Origin: Neodontobutis hainanensis
Lineage: Eukaryota; Chordata; Actinopteri; Gobiiformes; Odontobutidae
Direction: 5' to 3'
Assembly: GCA_024349245.1 (NCBI GenBank)
Contig: JALDNG010000016.1
Location: forward strand, 4,948,001-5,012,000
Length of the DNA stretch: 64,000 nucleotides
Shown here: in pieces, positions 35,901-49,097 of the stretch
Layout: the number at the start of each line of letters is the position of its first letter
Numbering within the stretch: the first letter of the stretch is position 1
Made by a program: the position numbers and the translations under genes
Notes under the pieces: model-generated
The model's input: the letters and a program-made list of their open reading frames with translations, nothing else
Databases searched by the model: none
Told to the model about the DNA's origin: nothing

Positions 35901-38900
35901 ATGTCTCGGACACTCTCTCACCATCAGCACAGGAGTTCCACAGGGCAGTGTACTTTCTCCTCTACTCTTCTCCCTGTACACCAACTGCTGCACATCTGGA
36001 GCCACAGCCAGGAACAGACAAAAAGTGCAGCCCATTGTGCGCTCTGCAGAGAAGGTGATTGGCTGCAGCCTTTCATTTCTCCAGGACTTGTGAACAAGCA
36101 GGTTGGATCACAGCCGACCCTTCTCACCCTGGACATGGACTATTTGAGCCACTCCCCTTGGGCAGGAGGCTTCGGACCAGAACCTCCCGCCATAAGAACA
36201 GTTTGTCTTGCCCAAGAACACAACAACAGTATGTGGGGGATGTTGTGATGTTTAGAGCGGGGATTGTACCGCCCACCTGCTGGTCGAATGACGGCTGCGC
36301 TACCCACTGAGCTACTGCCACACTTCATAACATTAATAAGCACATCTCACACACACATATCTCACACTTTTATTTTATATTTTTTATGCATGCCCTTCAT
36401 ATTGCACCTTATCACCGAAGCAAGTTCCTAGTCTGTGAATTTGTCTCCACAGCTCAGTTAGTCTGTAAACTACTCTTGCTATTACTCTCAAAGTTTTTTC
36501 TGTTTATTATAACACTTTCTCTGTTATTGTGTGATGTAGAAGAGGGCTCGACAAGTGCAAAGCTCTTTTTGGGTGACTGAGGAATACTGTAGACCTAGCG
36601 TTGATAAAAGTTGCTGACTTTCAACTTACAGGTTTAACAGGTATGAACTATCACACAGTGTCATGTGGACAGGAGTTTGCTAAATAAAAGCAGTTGTGCC
36701 TCAAGGAGCTGTTGACTTTGAGCAAAGCTGGGTGAGAGACGCACTGATATTTAGAGCCATTAAGTGATTAAATCCGGGATTCTAATCATTGTCACAAAAG
36801 AAAATAAACCAGGTGAAAACCTTGGTCCTTTGGGGCATTATTTTTGTAATTGACAATAATTATATATTTTAGGCCAAATTAAAAAATAATAAACAAAGAT
36901 ATAGTCGGGCAGGTATGGGACACCGGACAGTTATCTGGAAACATATTGAAAAAAATTCCTTAGTTTTACCTAAATATATACCAACAAAAGCTTTAAAGCT
37001 ATTTATAATCTACAATTTAAAATGGTAAAAAAAAAATAATTAAAAATTAAAAAAACAATACAAATAATTTAACCAGATTTGTTTGTAATAGATTGATTTA
37101 AATTTTAATTAAAGTGGTTGTTTGCTCTTTAGAAAAAATAAATCTCAGCCATAACCTGTTTTTGACATACCAGTTCTCTTCTTTTACTGTCATCTGTGGC
37201 CTCATCTGTCAGCTGGGCAAAAACCTCCGTTAGAAACTTCTCGTCCTCCTATAGCAAAAACATAACAAGCAAAACATTATATCAAGTACCCAAATAAAAA
37301 CAGAAAACAAAACTTGGGGGAAACCTCTTTACTATTCTGAAGTAAATGCTAAAATATACAATTATGTCAAACATTAACAGACATCAAGAGAGTTTGTACA
37401 CTTACCTGCAACATGCTCACAATCTCTACCTTGTTGAAAAAGATGAAGGATGTGAGAGTAGACAGAAAGTTATCTTCAAAGACGGATGGTGTGGGCAGGA
37501 TAATGTCCTGGATATACTGCACCCGGTAGGTCTGGTGGATCTTCTGTCGCAGTTCAGAGTCTGTGATAGGGATCACCTCTTTAAACTTTGCCGTCTTAGT
37601 CAAGAACTCTCTGTGGCGTTTTGGTTGTACAAGCGCTGGGTCATACTCGAGGCAACCCACCACATCCATGATACAGTCGTCAGAGAACATCACTTCAAAC
37701 AAAGCAGCCTTATTGAGAAACAATACGCCTCTGACTATTTCGTAGAGGTGATGCAAGCCTTCCCTGTTGTCCAGGTCCTCACAAACTCTGAAGAGCCCCA
37801 GAAGCTTCTTTATGTAAGCCTCACTCATCAGAGCCAGGGCCAGTTTCTCCCGCCGAATGGGCGATGATAAAACCGAAGTGACCAAGTCGGCAATCTCCTC
37901 TAGTCTGCCTAATTCACAGGGAGGGAGCTCCACCAGGTGGCTCGTCTCAGGAATCTCATCAAATCGCTCCTCTTCAGATTCATCAATTGGGTCCTGTGTT
38001 ATATCCAGGGCAGGGTCCTTGCCTTGCACCTAATCATTCAACAGTAAGTAAATGCAGTTAGAGTAGAAGACGTTTAAATCCTTGTATTTATAAAAGAGAA
38101 GAAAAATACCTGGCATATTTTTTCCCAGATCTCATCACATCCTGCCTTTTCTTGAAAACTAAGAGCCAGGTCATAGTTGTCTGCTTCGGACCACACAATC
38201 AGGGTATCCTTTAGAGACAAGACAAAACAAATTAAAACACATTAAAAGTGTCTAAAACACAGACACTCAAATATCACATAATGGTCACATAAAGTAAATC
38301 ATTTTATTATTGTGGAGTAGCCACTTCACACTGAAGTGTAACAAGGCACAGACTCAGACAAAAGCTGATGAAATTTCTCTTACAGTGGGCAACAGCTCTT
38401 ACTCAACAGTAATTCGATGTATATGAAGTTTACAAAGAAAAGCAGATAAACTGTATCACAACAAAGAAAATACACGTCAACTACTTAACGTGTATTAACG
38501 AACTTTGTACTGTATTTCTATTCTGAAAATGAACAATCTTACCTGTTGTTTCTGATATGCAGTATTTGGACTTATCTTTGACTCTAACAGAAGAGAACCT
38601 GAAAAACAAGGAAGGTGAGGCTTTACTTTCATTTTACCAAAGAACTTAAATTTACATAGCAACCGTTAATCTTCCGAGTGGACAGGGTATATTCGGCTTT
38701 AAGAACAGACACTTTTCTTATGCCACGTGGTTAGATTATTTAACGGAATTTAGGTATTTTCACCGTTTAATTGCAAACATAAATGCATGAAATTGATTAT
38801 TATTATTTTTAATACAATTTAATGGAAGCGTTAAGAAGACTTAGAGGCCCCATGATACATTCATTACAATGCCTTTTTTTTTTTCGTTTAATACCTGGCG

Positions 38901-39250
38901 AATACATACTGCACCTCTTAATATCAAGTAGCTATTGGCACGGTGGTTAATGTCTATAAGGATAGTACAAAGCTGGAAGTCCAGATATTACAACAAAATA
39001 ATATTGTAGAAATACCTTGGACAATTGGCTTCCGTTCCAGCATGTTAGGACAGACTAGCATAGCATTAGCTTGTGAGGTTGTAGCTACATGCTAAGCTAA
39101 CAACTTACCGTCCGATTCAGCTCGAACTAATAAGGATATTCCCTTTAGTCGTTCTACAAAAGTGGATGAAACATGTCCGGTTCCCCGATCGTCCCACTGA
39201 CGGTCTTCATTTAGCGTATATACTTTTACTCTCCGCCGAGTGTCCGACAT
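32940..39250 (-). CDS. ppp4r3b: Protein phosphatase 4 regulatory subunit 3 (SMEK), complete
   Basis: Sixteen coding exons, listed 5' to 3' on the minus strand: 39109-39250, 38543-38598, 38110-38208, 37406-38029, 37171-37248, 35136-35252, 34935-35051, 34715-34846, 34524-34626, 34407-34448, 34141-34299, 33883-34052, 33662-33801, 33415-33563, 33210-33355 and 32940-33044. They total 792 residues. The N-terminus (MSDTRRRVKVYTLNEDRQWD) is the EVH1/PH-like domain. The large fourth exon holds the SMK-1 (DUF625) domain with the ESEEERFDEIPETSHLVELP region. Armadillo-type helices follow. The tail is acidic (DDDDDEDGE) and ends in a nuclear-localisation-like PRKRPRLSS. PPP4R3 proteins form the PP4 holoenzyme with PPP4C and PPP4R2, acting in DNA-damage signalling, metabolism and development. 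The A and B paralogues are similar; B (SMEK2) is chosen from its position beside cfap36 and pnpt1. Confidence 0.94.
35495..36450 (+). mobile_element. Truncated, internally deleted non-LTR retrotransposon (LINE) in a ppp4r3b intron
   Basis: Translation around 35550-35970 shows reverse transcriptase motifs of a teleost LINE: NDYRPVALTSVVMKSFERLV, LLDPLQFAYR, RFVDFSSAFNNIFPALL and STGVPQGSVLSPLLFSLYTN. There is one frameshift near 35690. Right after SLYTN the sequence jumps to a distal RT/C-terminal segment (VRSAEKVIGCSLSFLQDL), so the FADD catalytic block is deleted. The 3' part (caccgaagcaagttcctagt near 36413) continues after a SINE inserted at about 36207-36325. It lies antisense to ppp4r3b, between the exons at 35136-35252 and 37171-37248. 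It belongs to an L2/CR1/Rex-like clade, not decided further. Confidence 0.85.
36207..36325 (-). repeat. tRNA-like SINE-type family B, nested in the LINE
   Basis: The minus strand reads 'tggcagtagctcagtgggta' then 'gtacaatccccgc' and 'actgttgttgtgttcttggg'. This is the same layout as the element at 28604-28715. LINE 3' sequence lies on both sides, which places this insertion after the LINE. Confidence 0.65.
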
Positions 39251-39620
39251 GGTTTACCGAGTGGCTGCTAACAAGCTACACCTCACTCCGTCTGTTTTCT
39301 ACCCTCGACCTGTTAACTTTGTTTCCACCCGCATGTTAATACATGCCCGTCTAAGAAAAAGTTCCCAATACAAGATACGTTTTTAACAGGTATTTTTACG
39401 AAGCCATTACGTCGGAAATTAATACAATTTTAACAGAAGACGCAATATTAAAATGTAAAAAAAACACAGCGAACACAACTATAACGGCCTCTGTGCTAGC
39501 GTCCACAGACCGCCATCTTGTATCTGATCTGTGTTCTTTTTCTTCGACGTCAATCAAGCGCTGAACTGCCGCGGGTCTCTCCCTCCGAGCGACTTTAACC
39601 AATGGCTGTGCAGTGTTACC
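39251..39620 (-). promoter_or_regulatory. ppp4r3b promoter/5' UTR region
   Basis: A CpG-richer stretch lies immediately upstream of the ppp4r3b start. The minus strand carries CAAGATGGCGGTCTG (39506-39520), matching the YY1 motif common just downstream of TATA-less promoters. A CCAAT box occurs near 39599 on the plus strand. No TATA box is evident. The exact start site is unknown. Confidence 0.5.
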
Positions 39621-40975
39621 TGCACCTGTAAAAAAATAAACGCCGCCTTGAGGAACATTCATTATTTACAGAAAATTTAATAAAAACATATAAGATGATC
39701 GAGGTGCAGAAGTAAATCTCAAGAAATCAGTAGCACCTTCTGCTTAGGAAACCTTTTTTGGTAATACCCAAATGGTATTAATGTTTTTCTGACATTTATT
39801 GAAAGGGCGTTCGTTTTAAAATATATTTATTCATTTTACAAGCAGGTCTATAGACATTATAATTTTTAGCAGGCCAGCTGGCAGGAGTGGGGCAAAAAGT
39901 ACAGTTGTCCCGGGGCTCAGGGTTTGGGGAGCCGTAAACTAAGCCCTCCTATGCTTTAGTAATAGGGTTTTTCCAGAGCTCCATCAATTCTGTCAACGGG
40001 CCTGATTTTTAGTTAGTCTAATTTGAACATGGCTTATTTGAACATAGTCAACTGTCAATCCCATCAATTTAAAGAATTACAAGCATATCCAGAGTAAATT
40101 CTTAATCAATCAACACCATGTCAGACAAAAATACTCAGAATTAAACTCCAATCACTTGTCAGTCCACATATTTATTCCCAGTCCAGATAAAATCCTGTCT
40201 TTTTCCTTTTAATTAAAGTCAATTTCCAGTCCAATCCACCATTCATGGTGTGTTTTAACAAAAACCCAGAACAAGCTATTATGAATCACCAGTCATTATC
40301 AAATCCATTCACATTTAATTATTAGTCATAAAAGAGTCAATCCAAAGACAGTGCCAGACCATTTATGAATAAAAATAAAAAAAATATTTTATCCCTCCAT
40401 ATTTAAGTTATAAGCTTCCACATTTAGACTCTTTTTGATTACAGCCATTTACACATGTGAAAAACACAATTTTAAAACTACTACTAAACACAAGTAAGCA
40501 GTTTTATTTACAATTTACACATGCCAAATGCAAAACAATAAGACAGTAGAATGTCCCACTTGTTGAAGAAGTGTGCACACTGAAAGGCATTGATAAATTA
40601 CAGTGATGCTGTAAACATAAAATAAACTACTTATAAAAAAGTAACATGTTTTTCACTTTGATTACACTGATGGCAGAATCTGTTGTGATGTATTCTATAG
40701 TTGCAGCCATAGAGAATGAGAAAGTCAAGGCAACCAGATCTTGGAGCCAAAACAGCAAATATTTAGACTACTAAAAAGACACGAGTGCAGTTAAATGGTG
40801 TATTTGAGTTATGAGTAAACTGTTGTATTTGAGTTACGAGTATGGCTTGTATGTGTAAAAGTGATTGAGTCCTTTGCGTAGAAAACTGACTGACTGAATA
40901 CCAAGTCTGGATCAGCTTTTTTGGTAAAAGTGGCAGTACAGTCTTGTGTCATAATGAACAGTTACATTTTTCTAG
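39621..40975. other. Spacer between ppp4r3b promoter and pnpt1 3' end, with candidate pnpt1 poly(A) signal
   Basis: No coding exon is seen. The right part is the pnpt1 3' UTR. On the minus strand, an AATAAA (plus-strand TTTATT at 40503-40508) lies about 470 nt beyond the stop codon and is a candidate poly(A) signal. The remainder is AT-rich with nothing recognised. Confidence 0.5.
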
Positions 40976-43900
40976 CTACTGTGTCAAAGATTGGTTACTT
41001 GTTTTGTTACTGTTGCCTGGTTCTATTGAAATGCTTTGTTTCTCATTAAGTGTCTTAACAACAGTTGCAGCAGGAGACTGAAGCACCTTTCGTGAAAGTC
41101 TCATTCTCCCATCAGTTGGGTCCCTTCCAAAATACTTGACCTGTGAAAACAATGATAATGTAGCATTATTCTGAGGTTAAACATAACTTGAATTCTTCAA
41201 AGCAATACAACGTAAACATACCTGTATCTGTTGTCCCACCTCTAAACCTAATGCACTTGGATGCTTAATCTGAAACAAATAAAAAAATGCCCTTCAGATA
41301 ATTAAAAAAATAAAAATACAACATACAGAATAATGGCAACATGATAGGACTAATTTTCTAACCCGTTTGTGGTCCAACTGCGAGTTATGAAGTAAGACAG
41401 CACTCATATTTGGATAGAGTTTTACCATAACCCCAATGTCCCTGCCATAAGAAGAAAAGGTGTTTAGAAGCGTGATGACTATTGCAGTTATATATGATTT
41501 ATGTGAAAAGAGTTTTAACTAGAAAAAAAATAAAGGCTGCTGTCAACATAAAATATCAGAATATAAGCTACCTTATCTCTATGATTGTGGCAGTGTAAAC
41601 AGCACCAAACTCAAGCTGCTGTTCTTGCTGCAAGTAAATCAATAGGGTTAGGGTTACAGCAATGATTGTACACAAATCTCCAAACTGAAAGTGTCCGACT
41701 CACATCATCTTTGCAGATGTCACTGATGAATACTTGCGCTTCATTCATTGCTCCTGGTGTTGGAGCAAATACTGAGAATGTCTCCTCATCCACCTGACTT
41801 ATTGTGACACCTCAACATGAGAAAAAAAAAGTTTATAAAGCTTTTAGTGTTTCACTGTATTCGTGATGTATTAGTTACTAAATCAATTTGTTTTTTACCT
41901 GTTTGAGCTTGCAACCGGCGGAGGTTATAGCCTCCTGGGCCAACAAATCTAGCTCGTCTGGAGACCGGTACTCTGACATTTTCTAAAGATGTATTATGAG
42001 AATAAATGGTGTGTAACATAATCCAATTTTGTCATGTTTAGTAAATTTACATGTAAGCCAAGAACATACCAACAACAGGCCCATTTTCTTTCCTGTTATC
42101 TCTAGGTTTTGCTATGCATTTGTTCATTATACCCAAAATCTCCCTCTTTGCAACTGGAAAAGAGAAACAATTACAATAAAAATAAAATAAAAAATAATCC
42201 TGACACATAATGTATTAATGTTAATTTGTACTCATAATTACCCGTGGCTTGTTGGATTGCCTCCATAACCACTTTAAGTGGCAGGCCTGGGATCTTCACA
42301 TCAGCCTTGAGATGTAAAAACACAATCATTTAAGAGATAAGTGTAAAAAAATTATTGTAATTTACTGTAAATTTAAATCTGAAAACACTTCAGTTTTGTG
42401 CTCTGAGATTTAGGTCAGTCATAATACCTGTAAAGCAGTGATGCCTTTGTTTGTTCCTGCAAGTTTAAAGTCCATGTCTCCGAGGTAATCCTCTATTCCC
42501 TGTTGAGATAACAATACTAGATTGATTTACCGGATACTTAACGTGTGACTCAAAATGACGTAAACCACAGTTAGACATACAAGAATATCTGTTAGTAATC
42601 TGTAGTCCTCAATTTCAGACACTTTTTCTGGATTAGGTTTTGATATGAGACCAATGGCTACACCTGCCACAGCAGAGGAGATGGGCACGCCTGCAAGACA
42701 GATTTGGACATATTACCAAAATTTGTTGACAACCACAGTTCAACAAAAAAAAATTGTGTTCTGGATTTAAAATCTTTCAGCCTATTTTCAGCACCTGCAT
42801 CCATTAGAGCTAGACTACCCCCACACGCTGAAGCCATTGACGATGAGCCTGAAAAAGACATTAAATAATAAAAAGTCTGTTTTAAAAATTCTATATAGTT
42901 ATGGTTTTAGGCACTCACCATTTGACTCAAGGACCTCAGCTGTAACTCTTATTGTGAAAGGGAAGTCTTTAGGAATCACAGGCCTTAGTGCTTTCTCAGC
43001 CAGAGCCCCTGGAAATAAAGTAAATATTTTAATATTGCTCTAGAGTCTAAAGAGATATAATACTGTCAACAAAATTAAAACATTTGAAACACAAACCATG
43101 ACCAAGCTCTCTTCTGTTGAGCCCTCCAATCTTCCCAGTCTCATTAGTTGCATATGGAGGAAACTAAAATTAAAGTAAAAGTATTTAGCTGACTCTTGAA
43201 GCCTGGCAGTTTATAATTCTGCTACTTTGACCTACCTCATAATGAAGCATAAAATTCTTGTCCTTAATTCCACTGAAGGAATAATAAATAAAAAAATAAA
43301 AAAAACATAAAAAAAAGAAAGTCAGTAAGTAAAAGTTGTTATATACAGTACACTTCATAAAATATAGTTTCACCTTAAAGCTGTGGTGATAATGTCAGGT
43401 TTGACGCTTGATTCAAGGGAATCAAAAGTGACACTACACAGCACCTGCAACAAAACAGCTATGTATCACTTTACACTATCGTGAAATTTTATTAGATTAT
43501 ATAAAAAAGTAAAATAATGTGAGAAAAAAAAAATACATTAAAAATAACAATAAATTATAGTAACATTACAAATTATGAGTAATACTTCTGCCAAACATAC
43601 ACACCTGTGTTTGTCCTCTTTGGAACAGAGCAGAGCCATGAAGAGGTTTAAACAGGTCAACATCACAAGAAATATTTCTTAAAGCTGTCAACTCCCTTCC
43701 ATCACACCTAGAAGACAAATAAGTAAAAAAGAACATATTTAAGCCAAATTTAAATATGTTCAACATAATTATGTCTTTGAAATTATGTCAAAGCATACCT
43801 CTGATATTCATTTAGGACCAAATTTCGGAAAATTTCTTTGGTCACAACATTGAAGGATTCTATTATTTCAAAAAGCTCAGCTTGGGGGAATTTTTCTTAA

Positions 43901-45946
43901 AAAAAGAAAAGAAAAATGTCACATTGCTGACACACACATAACAATGTCAGAGGATTTGTTGATTGATGAGAGTTATGTACCTTTTAAGACCTCTTCTGTT
44001 TCTAGTCTAATTTTGTTGATAGCTTCATCTCTTGAAATCTAAAAACAATAATTTTTATTAGAATACCAGGAAGAATTTTGCCTGCTGAGGTCTATATTGC
44101 ATCCAAAATATAAAATTACCTTATCATGTATGCGATCAGTAAACACAGCATAAATTCTCTCTGATGAAATTCTACAAAGAAGGTTAGAAACACTTGGAAA
44201 ATCTGTTTCAATGCATTATTTAATAAATTATCAATTTAAACATATATGTCAGAAAATTTATCCTACTGTCGGACTTGTTCCACCATCTCATCTGGTACAG
44301 AGAATACTCTAACCGGGGTGCGCTTGGTGACTTTCTGCTCTCTTGCCAGTTGCTGGATGGCGTGTATGATCTGCTGAGTGTGTTTTACTCCCACTTTCAC
44401 TGCATGACAAAAGTCTTGCTGCAAGACATTCTCAGCAGACGCCTCGATCATCACTTAGACAGAAAGGGTTGCATGAGCTCTGTATAACTCTTTATATTAA
44501 AGATTTTCTAGATTTCAGAATTACTTAAGGTTTGTCATACCTACTTGACTGCTCGGAGCTCCTGCCACAATCAGGTTAAGAGCGCTAGAGGCCATCTCTA
44601 CCCTTGTCGGGTTGACCAATAGCTCTCCATCAACCATGCCTATACGCACAGCCCCTGCAAACAGAAAGTATTAGCAAACTTCAAACTATAGCTACAACAC
44701 AATGTAAAACGTAATGTATTGTTAAATCCTCACCAATGGGTCCATGCCATGGGATGTCAGACAGAGCCAAAGCAGCAGACGCTACAGTAAGAAAAATGTT
44801 GTAATGTAATAAAAACTGAAATCTTTCCATACTTTCAACCCCAAAAATTTGCTCACCTCCATTAATGGCCAACACATCTGGATCATTGACACCATCCACA
44901 GCCAGCAAGTTGCAAAGGACCTTTAAATGACGTAACACTTGTATAACAGAAGAGAACTTCAGCTAAAGACAACAATTCGAGGTTAGAATAAAACTGACCT
45001 GTGTGTCGTAAAAGTATCCAGGAGGGAAAAGCGGTCTAATGGATCGATCTAAAAAGAAAAGATTAAAAGTGAGATTAGTATTCATTCAGTGGTACAGAGC
45101 TAAGGTACTCATAAAGCCTAATATCACCATATGAATAGTCATAAACTCACCAATTAGTCTACTGGTGAGGATTTCATTATCTGTAGTACCAAGTTCTCGC
45201 CTCAAATAGTTTGTAGGGATTCGTCCTGCTGCAGCTGCTTTCTGTCTGTAGTCCACCTGTTCAGGATCAAAATAAACAGGATGGACTATTATATAAGCAC
45301 ACAGAATTATCTCATATATAGTAGCTCAGTATTGTTGAGAAAAGTGTGTTTCCTGGAGAACATACCACAAGAGGCATAAACTGTGAGGGAGAGGGTTTGG
45401 TTTTGCTCACAGCTGTAACCATCACAGAGGTATCTCCTAGCTAGTCAGAAAAGCAGGATACAAGTAAATATAGCCAATGAAATGTGACAAGAAGTATATT
45501 TGTGCATTGCCATTTTAGTATGCAATTCCATATTTTATGCAACAATAAAATAAGATTTTTACCTGTACTACAGCTGATCCATCAGCAAATCTAGCAAGCT
45601 TCCCAGAAGAGATGTCAAGTTTTCTACAAGAAAGTCAAACATATTAACTTAAAAGACCAGAATCATTTGTAGTCTGCAAGACACATGGTACAAAATTGTC
45701 AGAGAATATCCTCCTTAGAGTAGCAGACATCAACCCATGTCACGTAAAGTCAGGTCTAGTGATCACAACAGAAGACCTAGCGGTGCCCATGTAACTGCAA
45801 AACACAATAGCTCAGAAATCTACTCACTTTTCCCCAAGGTCCACTGTGACTTTTCTTTGGAGAGAATGGCTGCTGTACACACTTTGGTGACATAACCGTA
45901 CATAAGGGCGGGCAAACGAATGCCCGAGTCGAAGTAAATATCTCAT
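40976..45946 (-). CDS. pnpt1: Polyribonucleotide nucleotidyltransferase 1, mitochondrial (PNPase), complete
   Basis: Twenty-eight coding exons 5' to 3': 45828-45946, 45563-45623, 45366-45440, 45151-45256, 44999-45048, 44857-44920, 44734-44781, 44541-44654, 44267-44453, 44120-44171, 43981-44038, 43799-43895, 43605-43707, 43374-43444, 43236-43272, 43097-43163, 42919-43008, 42795-42848, 42581-42690, 42428-42499, 42242-42305, 42070-42153, 41899-41982, 41704-41810, 41572-41627, 41363-41441, 41222-41269, 40976-41140. Total 773 residues, close to human (783). PNPase is a 3'-5' phosphorolytic RNase; the mitochondrial enzyme processes, degrades and imports RNA. The N-terminus (MRYLLRLGHSFARPYVRLCH) is an Arg-rich targeting peptide. 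Then follow two RNase PH cores flanking a helical domain (second core with SSSMASACGGSLALMDAG and the GDMDFK catalytic motif), a KH domain (VGPGGYNLRRL) and an S1 domain (FGAVYTATIIEIRDIGVMVK). Confidence 0.97.
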
Positions 45947-46442
45947 ATGTGCTTTATATCTACACAAAAAGATAAATGGATGTATGTGCAATATGTGCCT
46001 TTATAGTTTTTCACGCGCGGGGGCTTCCATGACAGTTTGTCATCTTCTTCTTCTTCATGGTTTTCCAGCAGACTAGACGCCTGTTACTGACGTATTGCTG
46101 CCCCCTTCCGATAAGATTGGACAATACAGTTGAATCTCATTAAATCCGTAAGGATTTGGGAGGAAAAAAGCTTAATACCGCTTTTGCCACTTCACAATGA
46201 TGTTCATCAGGTCCAGGCAATGTCTTTGACAGTTTGTCACGTGTGCTGAAGTTATGAATTAATCATGAATTAATGCTCTGTTATTGGTCTGACTGTGACA
46301 ACCACACAATAGGGATAACATGAAAAAAGTCAAATAAAAAGTCAAGACGTTTATAGTTTCATAGAATGAAGTATGGTAAACAAAAACGGCCTGACAAAAA
46401 GCATAAAAAGCGCAACAACATTAATATTTAGGCAACATACAA

Positions 46443-46456
46443 CCACTAGATGTCAC
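46443..46456 (+). promoter_or_regulatory. CTCF-like motif, one mismatch
   Basis: CCACTAGATGTCAC matches CCASYAGRKGGCRS except for T in place of the second G of KGG. It lies upstream of pnpt1. Confidence 0.35.
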
Positions 46457-48789
46457 TGTTTGCTGTAATATAAAAGTAAAATGATGTATCCACAATTTAG
46501 TTGCTTACAATGTCAATCTAATTTTTAATATTTTATCTAGTTTAAGCAGTCACAAAAGTCTAATTTAAGCAATTAAATAATCACACTATATGAATTAAAT
46601 TACTAGCCTATAATTCTGTCTTATGGAGCCTTGCAGAAAGCTTAAAACCTTCAAGTACTTGATTTGTATAGTATAGTAAGCTTAGTTATAAAATAAACTT
46701 CCTAATTAGCTGTATATGGGTCAGTCACCTTTGTGTCTACCAGCAAACAGTTGGGTTATGGTAGTTATAGCAACAGATGAGCATTACACAGCATCTCTGC
46801 TGCTCCAATGACTGCTTTTTCACACATCACACACGCTTAAATTATAAACAGTCTAGCTAATTGCTTATATTGCTGGGCATTTCATGTTTGCAACCACATT
46901 AAGGCACACATCCACATATATTTATTGTTACCACGGCTGCTACTTATTGCAATATTTATTTTTGTTTCCATGGCTTCACGACACAGAGATCTCAGAATTT
47001 CCCAGCAGGGCTCTGGGCAATTAGTGTGACCAGTCTTGTGATAGACTGAGACTAGGGCTCCTAAACAGTACAGTAGAAGATGACATGTCGTGCTGTGTAT
47101 AGGGTTCTGGTATTTCTTTATTTTCTATTAGCACAATCTTAGAGTTGCTGCTGTGGTCACCAAGATGACATCATGACTCACAAGGCTCAAGGGCTCTTCT
47201 CGCAGAGACACAGGAAGGCAAAGCAATTTTAAGGTTATCATACCATTTTGCAATATATTTGTAATCATCATGTCTCGGCCTGACACATAATAACTGCACA
47301 GAATGACTCTTATCTCATAAGGAAATACCACATTCTATTCCACAGAATCATATCTGTGTAATGAAAATGTTTTTGTGTCTTGAGTTTAGTGAAATACTAA
47401 CCACTGTTTATGCAGTTCACAGTAAGAATAACTGCATTTGTCAAGCTTGGTAAATTCATGATAGTGTGGCCAGGGCTAAATTAAAAGCCGACACTACCAC
47501 AGAGGCTAGAGCTGATGTAAAAAAAAAACATTGCATCAAAACTGTACTGTAAGAAGGTGAGCAGGATTTAGAAACAACATCAAAAACAAATTCAGCTTAC
47601 CTGACTCCTACATATGCTACTAAATAACACATGCAATAATTCTGTTTTGTGTACTTGACTATTAGTCGTTCAACCCAGTAAACATCATATATTTGTGTAT
47701 TACTTTTGATTATCTTTAATTATTGGAAGGTCGGTTGATATTACCAGCATTTGTTTGCACTGTTCCATCTCCATTTATTCTCTTGGAGACATTTAGAATG
47801 AATTTACAACAAAGACTTTATTTGGGGAAGTACGCAGATCCTGTTACAAGAGACAAAAGTTATGTTGTTCTCTCAATGTTCCCTTTCAAAATCAGGTCTG
47901 AAAATGAAACACTTCTGGTAACTCGTAAACATACATATAAACATTGCCCAGCAGTCAGATTCAATTTATTTGGCGCAGTAGTGAGTTCTCTATGAGTTTC
48001 TTAGTCTTACAATTTGAGCCAATAAAAATGCAGTTCAAATCCCACTGAATACTGCTGCCAAAGTGAGAGTTTTCTGGAATGTTGCGGTGGCTCTGCGTGA
48101 TATCTGAGTCATAAGCTGGAGGAAGCTCTTCAAGGAATTGTGAGTTACTGGATGAAGCCTAACTATGTTCACTGAGTCCTTCATTTATGTGATAGGGCAA
48201 ATTTAAATGGTATAGCACATCTATTTAATTATCTGCACGAACCAACTGGTCCAATGGGATTTTTATCATTAGCTGCAGTAAATTGTCAACATATTGTCAC
48301 TAAGCATTGTTTAGCACTTTTTCGTGAGCTGTAAATCACCCGATGACTTTACAATGTAAACCTCAAGTAGTCAAATATGTTCAGTGGAAAAACAAGCTGC
48401 AACAAGTCTAATAGTTAACATTAGATACTGTAGGCATTGAGTTCAAGCTGAAGCGCCACACAACAACAACAACCGTTGCTTGTAATGCAAATGAGAAAGT
48501 ATTTAACTGGCAATGCTGCTTATATTAATTTAAAGTAGGTTATTGAGGTGTGTGACCCATGCATGCGAGCTTTCAAGCCCTAAACCAGTTGATTGTATTT
48601 TTACTGATTTGACTACACACCCTGTTTGTGTCTCAGAGAGACAAGGCATTCATCATTTGTTGATTAAGTGACTCTTATACAGTGAACAAATCTTTACGCA
48701 ATTTACTTAGTGCTGATACAGCGTAAAAATCAAGCACAGACAAAAGAAAATAATCAATCAGTCACTCAGTCAATCAATGTATGCTGTCA

Positions 48790-48960
48790 ATGTGTTGTTT
48801 TGTGTATTTTGTCTATGTATAGTTATATGTATGTTATTTATTCCTGCTGAGGCCTCTGGGTCAAGTCATGTTTGTAAAAAAACTGGGAAGTAAAAATTGG
48901 TTCTCAAACATTTGACCTAGATAAAAAAAAGGTCAAATAAAGCAAATAAAATTAAAATAC
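48790..48960 (+). repeat. L2/CR1-like LINE 3' tail fragment
   Basis: The segment ending 'gacctagataaaaaaaaggt' followed by 'caaataaagcaaataaa' resembles the 3' end of fish L2-like LINEs ('gacctggttaaataaaggtt' type). It is diverged and has no coding part. Confidence 0.45.
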
Positions 48961-49097
48961 ACTGCATGCAAATATAGAGATTACAGTGCATTATGTGCAT
49001 ATTCTGCTTTACTGAAAAAAATGAAATCAAATAAAGTCATGATTACAAACACACACAAGTCACTGAAGACACTTTACAGTCTGTTTGTGCCTGTTAC

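Noticed and set aside
35415..36248. Several overlapping open frames as possible host genes
   Set aside because: They are pieces of LINE reverse transcriptase and its antisense, with a frameshift and an internal deletion.
41643..41655. Telomere-like TAGGGTTAGGGTTA
   Set aside because: Only two units, inside a pnpt1 intron. Too short to be an interstitial telomeric repeat and expected by chance in AT-rich DNA.
47723..47995. 90-codon open frame upstream of ccdc88a
   Set aside because: No recognisable domain or family and no promoter or poly(A) context. A chance frame in the pnpt1-ccdc88a spacer.
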